DNA of 64,000 nucleotides from Pseudoxanthomonas suwonensis (lineage in GTDB: Bacteria > Pseudomonadota > Gammaproteobacteria > Xanthomonadales > Xanthomonadaceae), in contig NZ_PDWP01000021.1 of assembly GCF_010093235.1 (NCBI RefSeq), positions 1 through 64,000 on the forward strand, read 5' to 3'. This document shows positions 60,437-64,000 of this stretch, one piece after another. The first letter of the stretch is position 1. Every line of letters begins with the position of its first letter. Made by a program: the position numbers and the translations under genes. Under the pieces are notes generated by a model that saw only the letters and a program-made list of their open reading frames with translations, had not been told where the DNA came from and did no database searches.

Positions 60437-61054
60437 TCAGGTGGTGCCGCGGTTGCGGCCCATCCACGGCCGGTACCAGGCGCGGACGGCGGCCATGTCG
60501 GCCTCCATGTCGCCGGTGGTGTGGAACAGCGGACCGAAGCCGATGATCCGCTCCGGGTAGTGGAAGTAGGTCATCAGCACCGGCACCTGGGCGCCGTGGG
60601 CGATCTTCCAGAAGCCGCGCTTCCATTCCTTGACCGCCTTGCGCGTGCCCTCCGGCGCGACCACGAACCACATCCGCTCGCTGCCGCGCACCAGGTCGAT
60701 CGCCTGCTCGACGATGCCCTGCGGGTTGCTGCGGTCCACCGGGATCACGCCCAGCCGGCGCAGCACGATCGACAGCGGCCACCAGAACAGCTGGGCCTTG
60801 CCCAGCACGCGGATGTCCACGCCCAGCGCCAGCTTGGCGGCCATGCCCCAGATCCCGTCCCAGTTGGACGAGTGCGGCGCGGCGATCACCACCAGCCGGC
60901 CGACCGGCGGGATCTCGCCCACCACGCGCCAGCCGCCCAGGCGCAGCACGCTGCGGCCGAGCCAGCGGGTGAAGCGGCTGAAGCCGACGGCGGGGACCTG
61001 CGGAACCTGCGCCGGCATCGCCGGCAGCAGGGGTGTTGCTTCGGACATGCTCAT
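60437..61054 (-). CDS. 1-acyl-glycerol-3-phosphate acyltransferase-like protein
   Basis: 205 residues. The PlsC-type motifs are HSSNWDGIWG (HX4D) and VAPEGTRK (PEGTR-like). A hydrophobic N-terminal segment would hold it at the membrane. This short subgroup, with the GKAQLFWWPLSIVLRRLGVIPVDR middle section, is annotated as glycerol acyltransferase; the acceptor is unknown. ATG 61054 overlaps the arfB stop by 4 bp, so it is translated after arfB. Confidence 0.88.
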   Translation of the reverse strand: MSMSEATPLLPAMPAQVPQVPAVGFSRFTRWLGRSVLRLGGWRVVGEIPPVGRLVVIAAPHSSNWDGIWGMAAKLALGVDIRVLGKAQLFWWPLSIVLRRLGVIPVDRSNPQGIVEQAIDLVRGSERMWFVVAPEGTRKAVKEWKRGFWKIAHGAQVPVLMTYFHYPERIIGFGPLFHTTGDMEADMAAVRAWYRPWMGRNRGTT

Positions 61055-61482
61055 TCCCAGTCGCGGCGCGAACGGGCGCGCTTGATCTCGCTACGCTCGC
61101 GCTTGCCCTCGATCCGGCGCTTCTGCGAGGCGCGGGTGGGGCGGGTCGCGATGCGCCGCTTCGGCACCGCCCGGCCGGCGGCAATGAAGGCCGCCAGGCG
61201 CTCGCGCGCATCCTGGCGGTTGCGCTCCTGGGTGCGGAAGCGCTGCGCATCGATCACCAGCACGCCGTCGTCGGTCAGGCGCCGGTCGCGCCGTGCCAGC
61301 AGCCGCTCGCGCAGGGCCTGGGGCAGGGACGGGGAACCGGCGATGTCGAACCGCAGCTCGACGGCGGTGGAAACCTTGTTGACGTTCTGCCCGCCGGCGC
61401 CGCTGGCGCGCACGAACCGCTCGACGATCTCCGACTCCGGGATCGCCAGGTCGGGACTGATGCTGAGTACGTCGACGGGCAT
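61051..61482 (-). CDS. arfB: Alternative ribosome-rescue factor / peptidyl-tRNA hydrolase ArfB
   Basis: 143 residues. The class I release factor-like domain contains FVRASGAGGQNVNKVSTAVELRF with the catalytic GGQ. The basic C-terminal tail (RPTRASQKRRIEGKRERSEIKRARSRR) is the part that reads the empty mRNA channel. It frees ribosomes stalled at mRNA 3' ends. It is coupled to the acyltransferase gene by a 4-bp overlap. Confidence 0.95.
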   Translation of the reverse strand: MPVDVLSISPDLAIPESEIVERFVRASGAGGQNVNKVSTAVELRFDIAGSPSLPQALRERLLARRDRRLTDDGVLVIDAQRFRTQERNRQDARERLAAFIAAGRAVPKRRIATRPTRASQKRRIEGKRERSEIKRARSRRDWE

Positions 61483-61520
61483 GGGCGGATTGTAAGCGGG
61501 CGACGCCCGGCGGCGCGTAC

Positions 61521-62252
61521 TCAGCCGCCGTCCGCGGCGTCCCCGGGCAGGCTCCAGCCGAACAGCGCCATCGCCTTGAGGAACTCGCCCGAGGGCGGCG
61601 CCACGACCGTCATCCGGCGGCCATCCCGCGGATGCGGGAAGCCCAGCTGCCAGGCGTGCAGCAGCATCCGGTGCACGCCGCGCATGCGGAAGGCGCGGTT
61701 GTGGCGGCCGTCGCCGTGGCTGGTATCGCCGATGAGGTGGTGCGAGGCGTGCTTGAGGTGCCGGCGGATCTGGCGAAAGCGCCCGGTCACCGGCGCGCAT
61801 TCCAGCAGCGCGTAGCGCGAGGTCGGGAATCCGGCCGAGGGCTCGTCCAGCTCGCCGCAGGCCAGCCGCCGGAAGCGGGTCACCGCCGGCTTCTTCTGCG
61901 GCTTGCCCGGGCCGCCGTCCAGCGGATGGTCGATGGTGAACTCCTCCTCCGGCCAGCCGCGGCACACCGCCAGGTAGCGCTTGTCCAGTTGCTGGGCCAT
62001 CACCGCCCTGCCCAGGGCCGAGGCGGTGTCGCGGTCGAAGGCCAGCAGCAGGCAGCCGCTGGTGGCGCGGTCCAGCCGATGCACCAGGAACACCGGCCGC
62101 CCGAACTGGGCGCGCAGGCGGTCGGCGGCGAAATCGGTCTCGTCGGCCGCCAGTGCGCTGTCGTGCACCATCAGCCCGGCGGGCTTGTCGACCACGGCCA
62201 GGCAGTCGTCGGCGTGGAGGACGGGAAGGGATCCGGGGAGTTCTTCGTTCAC
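61521..62252 (-). CDS. RluA-family RNA pseudouridine synthase, TruC-like
   Basis: 243 residues. LAVVDKPAGLMVHDSAL and FLVHRLDRATSGCLLLAF contain the catalytic Asp; YLAVCRGWPEEEF, LLECAPVTGRFRQIRRHLKH and VHRMLLHAWQLGFPHP complete the family pattern. The arrangement, without an S4 domain, is closest to TruC (tRNA U65). This is an RNA-modification enzyme; the exact target is inferred. It is divergent from the response regulator gene. Confidence 0.9.
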   Translation of the reverse strand: MNEELPGSLPVLHADDCLAVVDKPAGLMVHDSALAADETDFAADRLRAQFGRPVFLVHRLDRATSGCLLLAFDRDTASALGRAVMAQQLDKRYLAVCRGWPEEEFTIDHPLDGGPGKPQKKPAVTRFRRLACGELDEPSAGFPTSRYALLECAPVTGRFRQIRRHLKHASHHLIGDTSHGDGRHNRAFRMRGVHRMLLHAWQLGFPHPRDGRRMTVVAPPSGEFLKAMALFGWSLPGDAADGG

Positions 62253-62307
62253 CGGCGCATTATCGGCGGGCGTGGCGGCGATTACGAAGGCATCGGCTGG
62301 CGGAGGC

Positions 62308-62340
62308 CTTAAGGACTCCTTAAACCCCGCACCCTATCCT
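62308..62340 (+). promoter_or_regulatory. PmrA-type direct repeat and -10 before the response regulator
   Basis: CTTAAG (62308-62313), N5 (GACTC), CTTAAA (62319-62324) matches the PmrA/BasR box (CTTAAT-N5-CTTAAT) in 10 of 12 positions. TATCCT (62335-62340) is a plausible -10, which puts the box over the -35 region. It predicts autoregulation of the two-component operon. Confidence 0.65.
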
Positions 62341-62369
62341 CCACCGACCCCCGTCACGGTTGCCCGCCC

Positions 62370-63026
62370 TTGTCCCAGGTCCTGCTCGTCGAAGACGACC
62401 GCATGCTCGGCGACGCCGTGGCCGCCGCGCTGGCGCGCGACGGCTGGCAGGTGGACCGCGCGACCGACGCCGCCTCCGCGCAGCTGGCCCTGGTCGACCA
62501 TGCCTACGCGGCAGTGCTGCTGGACCTGGGCCTGCCGCGCGGTTCCGGCCTGGACGTGCTGCGCACCCTGCGCCAGCGCTACGACCCCACCCCGGTGCTG
62601 GTCGTCACCGCGCGCGACCGGCTGAGCGACCGGGTCAGCGGCCTGGATGCCGGGGCCGACGATTACCTGGTCAAGCCGTTCCAGAGCGACGAGCTGCTGG
62701 CCCGCCTGCGCGCCCTGGTCCGCCGCGCCCAGGGCCGGGTGACGCCGCAGCTGTCCTGGCGCGGGGTCAACCTCGACCCGGCCTCGCGCACCGTCACCCG
62801 CGACGGCGCCGACGTGCGCCTTGGCGCCAGCGAGTACCGCACCCTGCTGGCGCTGCTGGAGCGCCGCGGCCGCGTGGTCCCGCGCGAGACCCTGGAGTCG
62901 CTGGTCTACGGTGGCGAGGGCACGATCGAGAGCAACACGATCGCGGTGTACGTGCACCAGCTCCGGCGCAAGTTCGGCGAGGACTTCATCTCCACCGTGC
63001 ACGGGATCGGCTACCGCATCGGATGA
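62370..63026 (+). CDS. OmpR-family response regulator, PmrA/BasR-like
   Basis: 218 residues from TTG 62370 (reading MSQVLLVEDDRMLGDAV). The receiver domain has the acidic pair VEDD, phospho-acceptor Asp in AVLLDLGLPRGSG, Thr in VVTARD and Lys in DDYLVKPF. The C-terminal winged helix ends SNTIAVYVHQLRRKFGEDFISTVHGIGYRIG. Its length and the CTTAA-N6-CTTAA box before it resemble PmrA/QseB regulators. The kinase gene begins 1 bp after its stop. Confidence 0.93.
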   Translation: MSQVLLVEDDRMLGDAVAAALARDGWQVDRATDAASAQLALVDHAYAAVLLDLGLPRGSGLDVLRTLRQRYDPTPVLVVTARDRLSDRVSGLDAGADDYLVKPFQSDELLARLRALVRRAQGRVTPQLSWRGVNLDPASRTVTRDGADVRLGASEYRTLLALLERRGRVVPRETLESLVYGGEGTIESNTIAVYVHQLRRKFGEDFISTVHGIGYRIG

Positions 63027-63027
63027 C

Positions 63028-64000
63028 ATGCGCAACCACTCGCTGAAGCTCAAGCTGTTCAAGGCGCTGGCCGCCATCCTCCTGCTCGGCTGGCTGGTCT
63101 GGCTGGGCTGCGAGTACCTGAAGATCTCGCGCCAGCAGAGCCGCCATGGCGACAGCATGCTGCGCGAGGTGGCCGAGCAGGTGCTGCTGTCGCTGCCGCG
63201 CGACATCGCCGGGATCGAGGCCTCCGGCCGCCTGCGCCTGCCGCCGGACCAGCCGGCGGCGAGGCTGCAGAAGTTCGCCAGGATGCAGTTCCAGGTCTGG
63301 CGCCTGGACGGCCCCGAGCGCGTGGTCGCCTCGCAGCGCGCGCCGTCCAGCCCGCTCAAGCCCGACTTCGCCCCCGGCTTCGGCACGACCGGCGCCGATG
63401 GCGAGCACTGGCGCGTGTACGCCGTCAGCGACGACGAAGGCCGGGTGCAGGTGCAAACCGGGCTGGCGATGAGCGCGATGCAGGCCGAGCTGGGCCAGTG
63501 GGCCGGGACCGTGGCGCTGTACACGCTGGGGGCGCTGCTGGCACTGATCGCCGCCTGTTGGGGCGCGGTGCAGTGGGGCCTGCGCCCGATCGAGCGCCTG
63601 CGCCGCGACATGGCCCGGCGCGCGCCGCTGGACCTGGCGCCGCTGCCCACCGCCGGCATCACCCGCGAGGTGCTGCCGCTGGTGGAATCGTTCAATGCCC
63701 TGCTGGCGCGCCTGGGCGAGGCGATGCAGGCCGAGCGCCAGTTCCTGGCCGACGCAGCGCACGAGATCCGCACTCCGCTGGCGGCGCTGCTGACCCAGGC
63801 CGAGCTGGCGATGCAGGCCGACAGCCGCGAGGAAGCGCGGGCGGCATTGCAGCGGCTGGCCGGGGGGATCGAGCGCACCTCGCGCCTGGCCCAGCAGCTG
63901 CTGGATTCGGCGCGGCTGGACGCCTCGCAGCGTGGCGGCGACGGCGCGGTGGTCGAGCTGGCAGAGGTGGCGACCATGGTCGCCCGCGAGTTCGAGGGCA
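63028..64000 (+). CDS. Sensor histidine kinase (partial, cut by the window edge)
   Basis: 324 residues are present, running off the right edge. An N-terminal membrane helix (ALAAILLLGWLVWLGCEYL), a periplasmic domain of about 120 residues and a second helix (VALYTLGALLALIAACWGAVQW) are followed by a HAMP-like linker and the dimerisation/phosphotransfer helix ERQFLADAAHEIRTPLAAL with the phospho-His. The ATPase domain lies outside the window. PmrB/QseC-like by pairing with the upstream regulator; its signal is unknown. Confidence 0.92.
   Translation, partial: MRNHSLKLKLFKALAAILLLGWLVWLGCEYLKISRQQSRHGDSMLREVAEQVLLSLPRDIAGIEASGRLRLPPDQPAARLQKFARMQFQVWRLDGPERVVASQRAPSSPLKPDFAPGFGTTGADGEHWRVYAVSDDEGRVQVQTGLAMSAMQAELGQWAGTVALYTLGALLALIAACWGAVQWGLRPIERLRRDMARRAPLDLAPLPTAGITREVLPLVESFNALLARLGEAMQAERQFLADAAHEIRTPLAALLTQAELAMQADSREEARAALQRLAGGIERTSRLAQQLLDSARLDASQRGGDGAVVELAEVATMVAREFEG

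Overview
The window is a chromosomal segment of a very GC-rich gammaproteobacterium, most likely a Xanthomonadales (Lysobacteraceae) member close to Lysobacter, Luteimonas or Pseudoxanthomonas. I infer this from gene content and order, not from a database search. The clues are the cta/cox cluster with SURF1 and DUF2909 neighbours, putA beside a PAS-AraC regulator, the coaBC-dut-xanA block with an N-terminally extended phosphoglucomutase, biosynthetic speA divergent from speE, and a three-gene peptide-modification cassette typical of this group. No tRNA, rRNA, CRISPR array, insertion sequence or prophage was recognised.

Layout: 0.3-7.1 kb holds a membrane acyltransferase-like protein, a tandem pair of class A beta-lactamase-like serine hydrolases (the first frameshifted), a GNAT acetyltransferase, a BrkB/YihY protein and primase DnaG. 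At 7.1-9.4 kb a yybP-ykoY manganese riboswitch precedes a TerC-family protein, followed by a metallo-beta-lactamase-fold lipoprotein. At 9.4-18.1 kb lies the aa3 cytochrome c oxidase block: ctaC, ctaD, a 44-codon membrane ORF, ctaG, ctaE, a heptamer-repeat element, divergent DUF2909/SURF1 genes, a SCO-like protein, ctaA and ctaB. At 18.3-22.5 kb are a PAS-AraC regulator and putA. From 22.5 to 27.5 kb are tyrS, an M23 endopeptidase, anmK and a periplasmic isoaspartyl peptidase. From 27.5 to 35 kb are a macro-domain protein, AmpG, xthA, pyrE and a membrane-anchored phosphomannomutase/phosphoglucomutase. From 35 to 41 kb are dut, coaBC, radC, argS and a SPOR protein. From 41 to 48.2 kb are an SDR, speA/speE, a RIO-like kinase, glnK, ubiK and comM/yifB.

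The most unusual part is 48.2-54.2 kb. A SagB-type flavin dehydrogenase, a short peptide with a nitrile-hydratase-like (NHLP-type) leader and an 833-residue nucleotide-cyclase/TPR protein form a putative RiPP-like system. Directly upstream of the cyclase is a 99-codon remnant joining the start of a cNMP-binding domain to the end of a GGDEF domain. Two gene-poor flanks carry diverged copies of one ~120-bp sequence.

The window closes with the glyoxylate shunt (aceA, aceB) and a divergent LysR regulator with palindromic candidate operators. After these come small membrane proteins, photolyase, an acyltransferase, arfB, a TruC-like pseudouridine synthase, and a PmrAB-like two-component system whose promoter carries a PmrA-type direct repeat. 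The sensor kinase runs off the right edge.
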